DNA from: Arcicella aurantiaca
GTDB taxonomy: Bacteria; Bacteroidota; Bacteroidia; Cytophagales; Spirosomataceae
Reading direction: 5' to 3'
DNA length: 64,000 bases
Assembly: GCF_003148625.1 (NCBI RefSeq)
Contig: NZ_QGGO01000013.1
Coordinates: forward strand, 96,839 to 160,838
The notes below the pieces were generated by a model. That model ran no database searches and had not been told where the DNA came from. It was given only the letters and a program-made list of their open reading frames with translations. Below, piece by piece: positions 17,558 to 25,813 of this stretch. Position 1 is the first letter of the stretch. Every line of letters starts with the position of its first letter. A program made the translations under genes and the position numbers.

Positions 17558-18574
17558 ATGACGATACTACAAAATATTTCCCTAAAACCTTATAATACTT
17601 TCGGATTGGACGCTACGGCTCAATTTTTCGTAGAAATCCAGTCGGTAGAAGAATTGGTGGAAGTGCTACAAAGTCCAGATTTTCAGTCTATCGAAAAGTT
17701 ATTTTTGGGTGGCGGTAGTAATATGCTTTTGACACAAGATTTTGACGGTTTGGTTATCAAAATTAACATCAAAGGTATTCATAAAAACTTTGAAGACAAC
17801 ACTCATATACACATACAAGCAGGTGCGGGCGAAGTTTGGCACGAATTAGTAATGTATTGTGTTGAGCATCAATACGCTGGCATGGAAAATCTTTCGCTAA
17901 TTCCTGGAACCGTTGGGGCTGCCCCGATGCAAAATATTGGAGCGTATGGCGTAGAAATCAAAGATATTTTTGAAGAATTACAGGCGTTAAATTTAGAGAC
18001 TTTAGCAATTGAAACCTTCAAATTAGCTGATTGTCATTTCGGCTACCGTGAAAGTGTTTTCAAGCATGAATTTAAAGGAAAATACGTTATTACATCGGTA
18101 ACTTTCAAATTGATGAAAGAACCTGTTTTCAAAGTTGGATACGGTGATATTCAAAAAACTTTGGAAGAAATGGGAGTAGTCGAATTGAGTATCAAAGCGG
18201 TCAGCGATGCCGTTATCAGCATCCGTAAAAGCAAATTGCCAGACCCTGCTGAAATTGGAAATTCGGGTAGTTTCTTCAAAAATCCAGAAATTCCAAAAAC
18301 ACAATACGATACGCTGAAAGCTCAATTTGAGAATATTCCGAGTTACCCAATCAATGAAAGCACCGTGAAAGTACCCGCAGGTTGGCTTATTGAACAAGCA
18401 GGTTGGAAAGGTTTTAGAGACGGACAAATAGGCGTTCATGCACGTCAGGCGTTGGTTTTAGTCAATTATGGTGGCGGAACTGGCGAACAAATCAAAGCGT
18501 TATCTCAGAAAGTACAAGCATCTGTTTTTGAGAAATTTGGCATTAAATTATCGGTAGAAGTTAATTTTATATAG
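17558..18574 (+). CDS. murB: UDP-N-acetylenolpyruvoylglucosamine reductase
   Basis: The 338-residue FAD enzyme makes UDP-N-acetylmuramate, the second committed step of peptidoglycan precursor synthesis. It shows NTFGLDA at the start (residues 12-18), the FAD-binding LGGGSNMLL near 51-59, SLIPGTVGAAPMQNIGAYG near 115, the type I FGYRESVFK near 162 and the catalytic Ser in GNSGSFFKNPEI near 235-245. Length matches the long E. coli-like class. A small toxin-antitoxin locus follows 19 bases later. Confidence 0.95.
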   Translation: MTILQNISLKPYNTFGLDATAQFFVEIQSVEELVEVLQSPDFQSIEKLFLGGGSNMLLTQDFDGLVIKINIKGIHKNFEDNTHIHIQAGAGEVWHELVMYCVEHQYAGMENLSLIPGTVGAAPMQNIGAYGVEIKDIFEELQALNLETLAIETFKLADCHFGYRESVFKHEFKGKYVITSVTFKLMKEPVFKVGYGDIQKTLEEMGVVELSIKAVSDAVISIRKSKLPDPAEIGNSGSFFKNPEIPKTQYDTLKAQFENIPSYPINESTVKVPAGWLIEQAGWKGFRDGQIGVHARQALVLVNYGGGTGEQIKALSQKVQASVFEKFGIKLSVEVNFI

Positions 18575-18593
18575 AATATCAAATTTTACAATT

Positions 18594-18824
18594 ATGAGAA
18601 ATACAATCAAAAATGTAGGATTAAATGATGTACAAATTGGTTTATTAAGAATGTTTAATAGACCCATGAGTATCGAAGAATCTGTGGAAATTAGAGATTT
18701 ATTGTCACAACATTATGCCAATAAATTGTTTGATGAAGTAGATAGAGTCGTTGCAGAAAAAGGTATTACGGAAGCGGATTATGAGAACTTGAGGAATGAA
18801 CATCAACGTACCAAGATGAAATGA
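18594..18824 (+). CDS. Antitoxin-like partner of a PIN toxin
   Basis: A 76-residue helical protein (SIEESVEIRDLLSQHYANKLFDEVDRVVAEKG) of the size and place of antitoxins paired with PIN-domain nucleases in Bacteroidota. Its stop overlaps the start of the PIN gene in an ATGA junction (18821-18824), the usual coupling of such pairs. It has no recognised DNA-binding motif by eye. The partner gene is broken, so the antitoxin may now be without a function. Confidence 0.6.
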   Translation: MRNTIKNVGLNDVQIGLLRMFNRPMSIEESVEIRDLLSQHYANKLFDEVDRVVAEKGITEADYENLRNEHQRTKMK

Positions 18825-19235
18825 GTAGAATCAGAGTCGTTATTGATACCAATGTATTACGAACAACAAATAAACCGAAATAATTTTGAATTCTTCATTT
18901 ACGAAGCATTCGCTTTGAAGCAATTTGATTGGGTAGTAAGTACAGAAATATTGGAAGAATATGCTGAAAAATTATGTGAGTTTTATTCAGAACCTACGGC
19001 TGATTATGTCCTTGATATGCTCTGCAACGCCAATAATACAATTTTTGCTGAACCATATTATCAATGGGACTTGATAACAATTGACCAAGATGATAACAAA
19101 TTTTCAAATTTAGCTTTATCAGTCAACGCTCATTGTTTGGTTACGTATGATAAACATTTTGACATCTTCAAAACACTTGACTTTCCTAAACTCAATGTTT
19201 TGAACCCTAAACAATTTAAGAGACTTTTAGAATAA
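18821..19235 (+). pseudogene. PIN-domain toxin gene with a frameshift
   Basis: From the ATG at 18821 the frame reads MSRIRVVIDTNVLRTTNKPK and stops at 18881; VVIDTNVL is the classic PIN start with its first acidic residue. The rest of the domain (NNFEFFIYEAFALKQFDW, STEILEEY, DQDDNKFSNLALSVNAHCLVTYDKHFD) continues in the frame one base further on. Dropping one A from the AAA before TAATTTT (near 18878) would rejoin the two parts as a normal toxin of about 138 residues. Intact PIN toxins cut RNA. It is either a true inactivating mutation or a sequencing error in a short A run. Confidence 0.75.
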
Positions 19236-19242
19236 TATTAAG

Positions 19243-19319
19243 GTGTTAGGTGTTAGGATTTAGGCATTAGAAAGTTGGTCTTTCAATTCTTAATCCCTAA
19301 TACCCAACGCCTAACCCCA
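19243..19319. repeat. Word-type inverted repeat before kdsA
   Basis: GTGTTAGG words on the left and their complements (CCTAAC, CTAATACCC) on the right form an imperfect palindrome. It ends four bases before the kdsA start codon. Confidence 0.6.
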
Positions 19320-19323
19320 AAAC

Positions 19324-20133
19324 ATGAACATCCCAAAATTAAAAAACTTAGACAAAAATAATTTCTTCCTCATGGCAGGAAGTTGTGCGATTGAAAACCG
19401 TGATTTGGCTTTTGAAATTGCTGAAAAAATCAAAGGAATTACTGACCAATTTGGTATTCCATACATTTTTAAAGGTTCATATCGCAAGGCAAATCGTACA
19501 AAATTGGATTCTTTTACAGGAATTGGAGACATTACGGCTTTGGAAATCTTGAAAGAAGTGGGAGAATATTACGACTTACCAACAGTTACGGATATTCATG
19601 AGTCGCAAGAAGCGGCGATGGCAGCAAAATATGTTGATGTTTTACAAATTCCAGCGTTTTTATGTCGTCAGACGGATTTATTGGCTGCCGCAGCTCAAAC
19701 GGGGAAAGCTGTTAATATCAAAAAAGGACAATTTATGGCGGGTGTGTCGATGAAATTTGCCGTTGAAAAAGTCCTGCATGAAAACCCAAATGCTCAAGTT
19801 TTCTTAACGGATAGAGGAAATTCTTTCGGCTACGGAGATTTAGTAGTTGATTATCGTAACATTCCAGAAATGCAAGCACACGGCGTACCTGTGGTGATGG
19901 ACTGCACGCACTCGTTGCAAAGACCAAATCAGGGTTCAGGCGTGACGGGCGGAAATCCTCAAATGATTGAAACCATTGCAAAAGCTGCCATTGCAGTTGG
20001 TGCGGAAGGTTTATTTATTGAAACTCACCCAAATCCTGCCATTGCAAAATCTGACGGAGCAAATATGTTGCCTTTAGACCAATTGGAAGGACTTTTAGAG
20101 AAATTAGTAAAAATTCGTCAAGCAATTATTTAG
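19324..20133 (+). CDS. kdsA: 3-deoxy-8-phosphooctulonate synthase
   Basis: A 269-residue TIM-barrel enzyme that joins phosphoenolpyruvate and arabinose 5-phosphate to make KDO 8-phosphate for lipopolysaccharide. Motifs: FLMAGSCAIENRD (14-26), FKGSYRKANRTK (50-61), GIGDITALEIL, FLCRQTDLLAAAA, VFLTDRG (160-166), MDCTHSLQRPNQ (200-211) and FIETHPNPAIAKSDG (237-251). The Cys in GSCA, His and Glu residues and the Asn in the substrate-binding loops are at the expected places. A REPIN-like element starts at the last base of the TAG stop codon. Confidence 0.96.
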   Translation: MNIPKLKNLDKNNFFLMAGSCAIENRDLAFEIAEKIKGITDQFGIPYIFKGSYRKANRTKLDSFTGIGDITALEILKEVGEYYDLPTVTDIHESQEAAMAAKYVDVLQIPAFLCRQTDLLAAAAQTGKAVNIKKGQFMAGVSMKFAVEKVLHENPNAQVFLTDRGNSFGYGDLVVDYRNIPEMQAHGVPVVMDCTHSLQRPNQGSGVTGGNPQMIETIAKAAIAVGAEGLFIETHPNPAIAKSDGANMLPLDQLEGLLEKLVKIRQAII

Positions 20134-20292
20134 TAGCACAGGTTTCCAACCTGTGTTTAAAAACTAAAGATAGCTTGGAAACCAATGTCGTTTAGTTAAG
20201 AAATTTATTTGGTACAAACTTCCCGAAAGTTTAAAACTTTCGGGAAGTTAATCGGCTTAACTAAACGATATTGGGTTGGAAACCTGTCCTAC
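20133..20292. repeat. Three-layer nested palindrome between kdsA and def
   Basis: Outer arms 20133-20151 (GTAGCACAGG...) and 20274-20292 match with one mismatch. Middle arms 20182-20200 and 20256-20274 (CCAATGTCGTTTAG...) also differ at one base. Inner arms 20218-20232 and 20234-20248 (ACTTCCCGAAAGTTT) are exact. It reads as one repeat inserted into another, starting at the kdsA stop. Confidence 0.85.
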
Positions 20293-20342
20293 ATTAAACT
20301 AAAAATTCGTAAATTGCACGAAAATTCAAGCAAATAGTAAAA

Positions 20343-20918
20343 ATGATTTACCCCATAGTTGCCTACGGAGACCCCGTTTTAAGAAAAGTCGCTGTTGATA
20401 TTGACAAATCTTTTGATGTAAAAAAACTTGCAGAAGATATGTTTGAAACCATGTACAATGCCAAAGGTGTTGGCTTGGCTGCCCCACAAATCGGACTAAA
20501 TATTCGTATGTTCGTGGTGGATGGTCGTCCATTTAATGAAGGCGAAGATATGGAAGAACGTGATAAAGACCCTTCATTAGTTGATTTCAAAAAGGTTTTT
20601 ATCAACGCTGAAATCTTGGAAGAAGATGGTGACGATTGGGGTTTTGAAGAAGGTTGTTTGTCAATCCCAGATATTCGTGAAGACGTGTATCGTCCTGAAT
20701 TTGTGACGATTAGATATTTTGACGAAGATTGGGTAGAACATACAGAAGAATACGAAGGACTTGCCGCTCGTATCATTCAACATGAATATGACCACATTGA
20801 TGGAATTCTTTTCACTGACCACTTGAACCCGATAAAAAAGCGAATGTTGAAAAATAAACTCGCAAAAATCACAAAGGGACGAGTTGATGTGGATTATAAA
20901 ATGAAATTTCCGAAGTAA
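20343..20918 (+). CDS. def: Peptide deformylase
   Basis: A 191-residue metallo-enzyme that removes the formyl group from the N-terminal Met of new proteins. All three signature motifs are present: GVGLAAPQIG (42-51), EGCLSIPD (102-109, metal Cys) and HEYDHIDG (144-151, metal His pair and catalytic Glu). There is an acidic insertion (FNEGEDMEERDKDPS) around residue 65, common in Bacteroidota. Its substrate-side partner fmt is far away at 48.2 kb. A terminator closes the gene. Confidence 0.96.
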   Translation: MIYPIVAYGDPVLRKVAVDIDKSFDVKKLAEDMFETMYNAKGVGLAAPQIGLNIRMFVVDGRPFNEGEDMEERDKDPSLVDFKKVFINAEILEEDGDDWGFEEGCLSIPDIREDVYRPEFVTIRYFDEDWVEHTEEYEGLAARIIQHEYDHIDGILFTDHLNPIKKRMLKNKLAKITKGRVDVDYKMKFPK

Positions 20919-20923
20919 ATTGT

Positions 20924-20953
20924 ACCACGAGTTTTAACGCTCGTGGTTTTTTT
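20924..20953 (+). terminator. Terminator between def and the DMT gene
   Basis: ACCACGAG pairs with CTCGTGGT, followed by T7. The T tail ends exactly before the ATG of the next gene. Confidence 0.8.
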
Positions 20954-21829
20954 ATGATAAAAAATTTAATTGCAGGTATTCTTTTTGCCATGTTGTGGGC
21001 ATCGGCTTCGGCAGCTACAAAAATCGGATTATTATCAGCACAGCCATTTGTTATTGGAAATTTTCGTTTTTTCATTGCAGGAATCTTAATGCTCACTTAT
21101 GCCTATATTTTCCAGAAAAATAGACTTCCGAAAGGTTCAGAATGGAAACAATTAACCATTTACGGAATCTTAAACGTTAGTATTTATTTAGGCTGTTTTG
21201 TTTTAGCGATGAAACACGTTTCAGCGGGAATTGGCAGTTTATCAACTGCTACTAATCCATTATTTATCAGCATTTTATCCGCATTTTGGTTGAGTCGCCC
21301 TGTCAAGAAAACAGAAATCTTAGGCTTAATTTTAGGAATTATTGGTGTTGGAACTGCTACATATCCATTGCTCAAAAACAGTTTTGCCGATGTGGAAGGT
21401 CTGATTATTTTGGCAATTAGTATGCTTTCATATTCTGTTGGAACGGTGTATTATTCTTCTCAAAAATGGGAACTTCCTATCGTCGTAATTAACGGCTGGC
21501 AAGTGCTTTTGGGTGGTTTTATATTACTTCCTGTTACTCTATTTTTTACCGATTGGTCAGCCAATACTTTCGATTTACGTTTTTGGGGTTCAGTCTTTTG
21601 GTTGGTAATTCCTGTATCAATTGGTGCAGTTCAATTATGGCTTTATTTATTAAAAATTGACCCTGTAAAAGCATCACTTTGGTTGTTTCTATGTCCTATT
21701 TTCGGGTTTATTTATGCTTCATTTATTCTGCACGAACCCATCACAACTTATACATACGTGGGGACTTTACTCGTGATTGCAGGTTTATATTTGGCACAAA
21801 GGGAAAAATTCAAAACTTCTTTAAAGTAA
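20954..21829 (+). CDS. EamA/DMT-family membrane transporter
   Basis: The 291-residue protein has about ten hydrophobic segments in two EamA repeats (NLIAGILFAMLWASASAATKIG at the start; IILAISMLSYSVGTVYYSS in the middle). DMT members export amino acids or metabolites; the substrate is unknown. The ATG at 20954 is the first base after the def terminator, so a transcript starting here would be almost leaderless. Otherwise it depends on read-through. The start fits the family alignment, as an N-terminal MIKNL is standard. Confidence 0.85.
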   Translation: MIKNLIAGILFAMLWASASAATKIGLLSAQPFVIGNFRFFIAGILMLTYAYIFQKNRLPKGSEWKQLTIYGILNVSIYLGCFVLAMKHVSAGIGSLSTATNPLFISILSAFWLSRPVKKTEILGLILGIIGVGTATYPLLKNSFADVEGLIILAISMLSYSVGTVYYSSQKWELPIVVINGWQVLLGGFILLPVTLFFTDWSANTFDLRFWGSVFWLVIPVSIGAVQLWLYLLKIDPVKASLWLFLCPIFGFIYASFILHEPITTYTYVGTLLVIAGLYLAQREKFKTSLK

Positions 21830-21900
21830 TTTCAAATTATCTTTTCTCACCGTTTATTCCTAAATTCAAAATTCATTAGCTTTACGAACCACTATTTATA

Positions 21901-23004
21901 ATGCTCTTAACTACTTTACTTTTGAGAAATTTTTTCAAAATATCCCTAACTTGCCTTTCCCTTTGGGCTTGTAATTTAATTGAACGAACGAATAAATTAT
22001 TCCACAATGACCTTACTTGGAAAGACTACGCTTGCGACACCACCCAGCGAGTAAGCGAACTGAGCATTCAAGATATTACCCAATCTTTTTATTTAGCTGA
22101 TACTTTACTTAAACAGAATATTAAGCCTCAAAGAGTTTTTGTGGCAATTGCCAACAAACAAGGGCGATTAAAAATCAATGGCGTTACGGCACAAGGCGAA
22201 GACCGCCCGCAAATCATAGATTCGTCTGTTAATCAGTCGCTTACACTAACTTGGCAAGACCAAGAATACCTTTGGGCATTGGCAACTCAGCCTCGTTATT
22301 TGTACAATCGTTGGGAAAAACTATTAGCAGATGAGCGAATTTTATTTCTTGCTAAAAGAGATTCTATTCATACTATTATGAAAAATTTGAATGGAACGGT
22401 TAAAGTTATTTCCGATTTGCGTTCAATGGCGAATCAGCAAAAATACCTTTCTAAAAATAAAACCGCCTCTCCTATCTCGATGCACAATTTTGGTTTTGCA
22501 GCAGATTTTGCAGTTTTTCGACGTAACAGAATTTCTAATGATTTATCGCTTTATCGTCCTTTAAATGAACTTACGGCATTTCATGGCATGACTTGGGGCG
22601 GAAACTTCGTTGGATTCATTGACCCCGGACATATTCAATTATTCAAAAATGGAGCAGAAATGATTAGAAAATATCCTGATTTAATTTTTGAATTTGAACC
22701 TTATCGCCCACAATATAATGCTTGGATGAATAAAATGATTACGGCAGGAAAAGAACAAAAAGCCAACGATACCAAAGAATTATTAATTGAACTTAATAAT
22801 TACAAAAAAGATAAACCTTGCCCATGTTTAAAAGGGAAAGTCAAAGTGTCCGATACATTAATTGCTTCTGTTCTAAATCAAGCAAAAAATAAAAACTATC
22901 AATCAGAAACCGACATACTTTTAATAGGAGATTTAGCTTCAAAAACAGTTTCACTCATTACTGCCAATGGAATAATTACATATCCATTGGGACTTTGGAA
23001 ATAA
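21901..23004 (+). CDS. Lipid-anchored M15-type peptidase
   Basis: A 367-residue protein whose N-terminus (LTCLSLWAC, Cys at residue 24) looks like a lipobox. Residues 195-240 carry the M15 metallopeptidase motifs: HNFGFAAD (His-x-x-Gly-x-Ala-x-Asp) and, about 40 residues later, DPGHIQ. These give the zinc ligands of D-Ala-D-Ala carboxypeptidases and L-Ala-D-Glu endopeptidases, as in VanY or phage endolysins. It should act on peptidoglycan in the periplasm. The C-terminal 130 residues form no known domain that I can see. The gene is followed by the purA promoter region. Confidence 0.75.
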   Translation: MLLTTLLLRNFFKISLTCLSLWACNLIERTNKLFHNDLTWKDYACDTTQRVSELSIQDITQSFYLADTLLKQNIKPQRVFVAIANKQGRLKINGVTAQGEDRPQIIDSSVNQSLTLTWQDQEYLWALATQPRYLYNRWEKLLADERILFLAKRDSIHTIMKNLNGTVKVISDLRSMANQQKYLSKNKTASPISMHNFGFAADFAVFRRNRISNDLSLYRPLNELTAFHGMTWGGNFVGFIDPGHIQLFKNGAEMIRKYPDLIFEFEPYRPQYNAWMNKMITAGKEQKANDTKELLIELNNYKKDKPCPCLKGKVKVSDTLIASVLNQAKNKNYQSETDILLIGDLASKTVSLITANGIITYPLGLWK

Positions 23005-23125
23005 ATTACAATTAATATCAGCGATAGACTTTTTGAATAAAGTTAATTTTGAACTTAAAATAGATTTAATTAGTAGAGAATTGATAAAGTAAAGTAAAAT
23101 CAAGCATTTTTCTTTTTAGATTGTT

Positions 23126-23133
23126 TATCTTTG
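23126..23133 (+). promoter_or_regulatory. -7 box for purA
   Basis: TATCTTTG fits TAnnTTTG exactly, about 80 bases before the purA start. No clear -33 TTTG is visible at the right distance. Confidence 0.55.
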
Positions 23134-23141
23134 CAACTTTG

Positions 23142-23177
23142 AAAAAGCCCCCCAACCCTCAGAGGGGGAGACTTTTT
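23142..23177. repeat. GC-rich palindrome in the purA leader
   Basis: AAAAAG-CCCCCC...GGGGG-A-CTTTTT forms a hairpin whose arms include CCAACCCT. Related CCCAACCCT/AGGGTTGGG words form the palindrome inside the photolyase gene (54383-54462). It would lie in the purA mRNA leader. Confidence 0.55.
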
Positions 23178-23211
23178 AAACGTAAACTTGGGGGAACTTC
23201 TAAATAAAGAA

Positions 23212-24492
23212 ATGGCAGTAGATGTATTGTTAGGTTTGCAGTGGGGAGACGAAGGAAAGGGTAAAATTGTTGATGTTTTAGCCCCTAAATATCAAGTAGT
23301 TGCACGTTTTCAGGGTGGACCCAATGCTGGGCATACACTTGAGTTTGATGGTTTCAAGCACGTTTTGCATCAAATACCATCGGGTATTTTTCGTCAGGAA
23401 GTACAAAATATTATCGGAAATGGCGTTGTACTTGACCCGATTATTTTCAAAAAAGAAATTGATGGTTTAGCAAAATACAACCTCAATATTCTCCAAAATT
23501 TAGAAGTTTCTAAAAAAGCTTCTATTATTCTTCCAACACACCGTTTGTTAGATGCCGCTTACGAAAAAGCAAAAGGAGATGCTAAAATTGGTTCAACTTT
23601 AAAAGGAATTGGTCCAACTTATACCGACAAAATTTCTCGTCAAGGGTTGCGTGTTGGTGATATGATTTCTCCGAATTTCAAAGCAAAATATGAAAAATTA
23701 GTAAATGCACACAAAGCAATTTTAGACGTTTATAAATTTGAATATGATTTAACTGCCGCAGAAACAGAATTTTTTGAAGCTGTTGAATTTATGAAAAAAT
23801 TTAACTTAGTTGATTCTGAATATTCTGTAAACCAAGCTCTTAACGAAAACAAAACCATTTTAGCAGAAGGAGCTCAAGGTTCTTTATTAGACGTTGATTT
23901 TGGTTCATATCCGTTCGTTACTTCTTCAAATACCGTTACGGCTGGTGCTTGTACAGGTTTGGGCGTTGCTCCAAAAAATATCGGTGAAGTTTACGGAATT
24001 TTCAAGGCTTACGCAACACGTGTAGGTTCTGGCCCATTCCCGACAGAATTGATGGACGAAGTTGGCGAAAGAATGCGTCAAGAAGGTCGTGAATTTGGTT
24101 CAACAACAGGTCGCCCAAGACGTTGTGGTTGGATTGATTTACCAGCATTGAAATACGCTATGATGATTAATGGCGTAACGCAATTGGTAATGATGAAGGC
24201 AGACGTTTTGAATATTTTTGAAGATATTCAAGTTTGTACGGCTTATCAATTACCTGACGGAACTATTACGGAACAATTACCTTACGACATGACTGACACA
24301 ACGGTTATTCCTGTTTATGAGACTTTGAAAGGGTGGAATTGTTCATTGGAAGGACTTCGTAAATTTGAAGAATTACCTGCTGAGCTTTCAGCGTATATTG
24401 CATTCTTAGAAGAGAAATTAGCTTTACCAATCAACTTTATCTCAACTGGTCCAGACCGTGATGAGTGTGTTTTGAGAGGTGGATTAGCATAA
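23212..24492 (+). CDS. purA: Adenylosuccinate synthetase
   Basis: I place the start at the ATG at 23212, since the family begins right at VDVLLGLQWGDEGKG; an earlier TTG at 23188 adds eight residues. The 426-residue GTPase joins IMP and aspartate in the first step to AMP. It has the P-loop-like GLQWGDEGKGK (about 8-18), NAGHT (38-42), GSTLKGIGPTYTDK (about 127) and QGSLLDVDFGSYPFVTSSNT (about 225). Length is normal. It has its own promoter and terminator. Confidence 0.97.
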   Translation: MAVDVLLGLQWGDEGKGKIVDVLAPKYQVVARFQGGPNAGHTLEFDGFKHVLHQIPSGIFRQEVQNIIGNGVVLDPIIFKKEIDGLAKYNLNILQNLEVSKKASIILPTHRLLDAAYEKAKGDAKIGSTLKGIGPTYTDKISRQGLRVGDMISPNFKAKYEKLVNAHKAILDVYKFEYDLTAAETEFFEAVEFMKKFNLVDSEYSVNQALNENKTILAEGAQGSLLDVDFGSYPFVTSSNTVTAGACTGLGVAPKNIGEVYGIFKAYATRVGSGPFPTELMDEVGERMRQEGREFGSTTGRPRRCGWIDLPALKYAMMINGVTQLVMMKADVLNIFEDIQVCTAYQLPDGTITEQLPYDMTDTTVIPVYETLKGWNCSLEGLRKFEELPAELSAYIAFLEEKLALPINFISTGPDRDECVLRGGLA

Positions 24493-24511
24493 TCTGTAAG
24501 ATAATATTTTC

Positions 24512-24553
24512 AAAAGGTTCGGCAGTTTTTTGTAAATTGTCGAACCTTTTTTA
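24512..24553 (+). terminator. Terminator after purA
   Basis: AAAAGGTTCG and CGAACCTTTT form a perfect stem, followed by a T-run. Confidence 0.8.
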
Positions 24554-24565
24554 TTTGAAGAAAAA

Positions 24566-24626
24566 TGTAACTCGGTGCTTTTGCATCGACAGGCTATATT
24601 TTCCGATGCGGAAGCATCGGGTTACA
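24566..24626. repeat. REPIN-like inverted pair before the AAA ATPase
   Basis: It begins TGTAAC and ends GTTACA. Two inverted 23-base halves (24566-24588 and 24604-24626) with cores CGGTGCTTTTGCATCG and CGATGCGGAAGCATCG enclose 15 bases. The element ends three bases before the ATG of the next gene. Confidence 0.8.
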
Positions 24627-24629
24627 AAC

Positions 24630-25808
24630 ATGGTAAAAGAAATTAAAATACAAAATTATAAATCCGTACAAGACTTAACGCTTGAATTAGGACGTGTAAA
24701 TGTCCTAATTGGTGCGAATGGTTGTGGGAAAAGTAATATTTTGGAAGCCATTGCTTTTGGTTCGGCTGCTGCGGATAATAAGTTAGATAAAGAGTTTCTG
24801 AGTGCGAGAGGAATTAGAGTTACTGAACCTGAAGCTATGCGAAGTGGATTTACTAAAAATTATTATAGAGGAAATATTAAATTATTTTTGAAATCGACTT
24901 TGGATAGGGAATATCATCTAATTATAGGGAATGATGGAATGCCTTATTCAAAATGGGAAGCGGGTAACACTTTATATGCAAAAAAAATGGGGCTTTCTGA
25001 TTTTGATGAAGGTTATAGAAAAATAATTTCAGAAGAGTTGCCAGAATTTGATATAACCAACTTAGAAAACTTCTCACAAGAAAAGCTGAACTATTTACGA
25101 ATACTTCTTGCGGATGTTTTTAAAACAAGATTAGATAAAAATACGAACCTTTTGAGATTTCTAATCTACGCCCCCGAAAATACATTTCTTAGAAAATTTG
25201 AAGATGAAGAAAGAACTGACCCCTTAGGAATTCGTGGAGAAGGTTTATTTAAACTCTTATCAGAAATGAGCCAAGAAACGCACGAGGAATTTCAAGAAAT
25301 CATTGAAAATTTAGAATTAATTGATTGGTTTGATGGCTTTGAAATTCCAAAAGATTTGGTATTTACCGAAAGAAGAATCAGAATAAAAGACCGTTTTTTG
25401 GAAGAAGGCTTACAGTATTTCGACCAACGAAGTTCTAATGAAGGCTTTTTATTTTTGATGTTTTATTTTGCCTTATTTATTTCAAAATATACCCCAAAAT
25501 TCTTCGCAATCGACAATATTGATGCTTCTTTGAATCCTAAATTATGTATTGAACTCATTAAAATTCTGACACAACTTGCAAAAAAACATGATAAGCAGGT
25601 GATTTTCACCACCCATAATCCTGCTATTTTGGATGGTTTGAATTTGAATGATGATGAAGTGAGACTATTGGTGGTTTCAAGAAATAAAGATGGTCATACC
25701 AAAACTAAACGTATTAAACCTACGCCAGTTCCCGAAGGTGAAATCCCTGTGCGACTTTCTGAGCAATTTATGAGAGGTTATATTGGAGGCTTACCTAAAA
25801 ACTTTTAA
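24630..25808 (+). CDS. AAA/SMC-type ATPase of a probable defence pair
   Basis: The start is set at the ATG at 24630; upstream codons belong to the repeat and the purA terminator. The 392-residue protein opens with IKIQNYKSVQDLTLELGRVN and Walker A GANGCGKSN (28-36), the layout of AAA_15/AAA_21 (OLD-like) ATPases. The distal part has FAIDNIDASLNPKL, a Walker B/D-loop with Asn where Glu is usual, and VIFTTHNPAILDG, the His switch. A TOPRIM-like gene follows after five bases. Such ATPase-nuclease pairs are common in phage-defence and abortive-infection systems. The Asn may reduce ATP turnover, but this variant recurs in the family. Confidence 0.75.
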   Translation: MVKEIKIQNYKSVQDLTLELGRVNVLIGANGCGKSNILEAIAFGSAAADNKLDKEFLSARGIRVTEPEAMRSGFTKNYYRGNIKLFLKSTLDREYHLIIGNDGMPYSKWEAGNTLYAKKMGLSDFDEGYRKIISEELPEFDITNLENFSQEKLNYLRILLADVFKTRLDKNTNLLRFLIYAPENTFLRKFEDEERTDPLGIRGEGLFKLLSEMSQETHEEFQEIIENLELIDWFDGFEIPKDLVFTERRIRIKDRFLEEGLQYFDQRSSNEGFLFLMFYFALFISKYTPKFFAIDNIDASLNPKLCIELIKILTQLAKKHDKQVIFTTHNPAILDGLNLNDDEVRLLVVSRNKDGHTKTKRIKPTPVPEGEIPVRLSEQFMRGYIGGLPKNF

Positions 25809-25813
25809 AATCT

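Noticed and set aside
18023..18439. 138-residue antisense frame inside murB
   Set aside because: A shadow of murB with no family pattern.
24465..24629. Upstream extension of the AAA ATPase from a GTG
   Set aside because: It would cover the purA 3' end, its terminator and the REPIN-like element.
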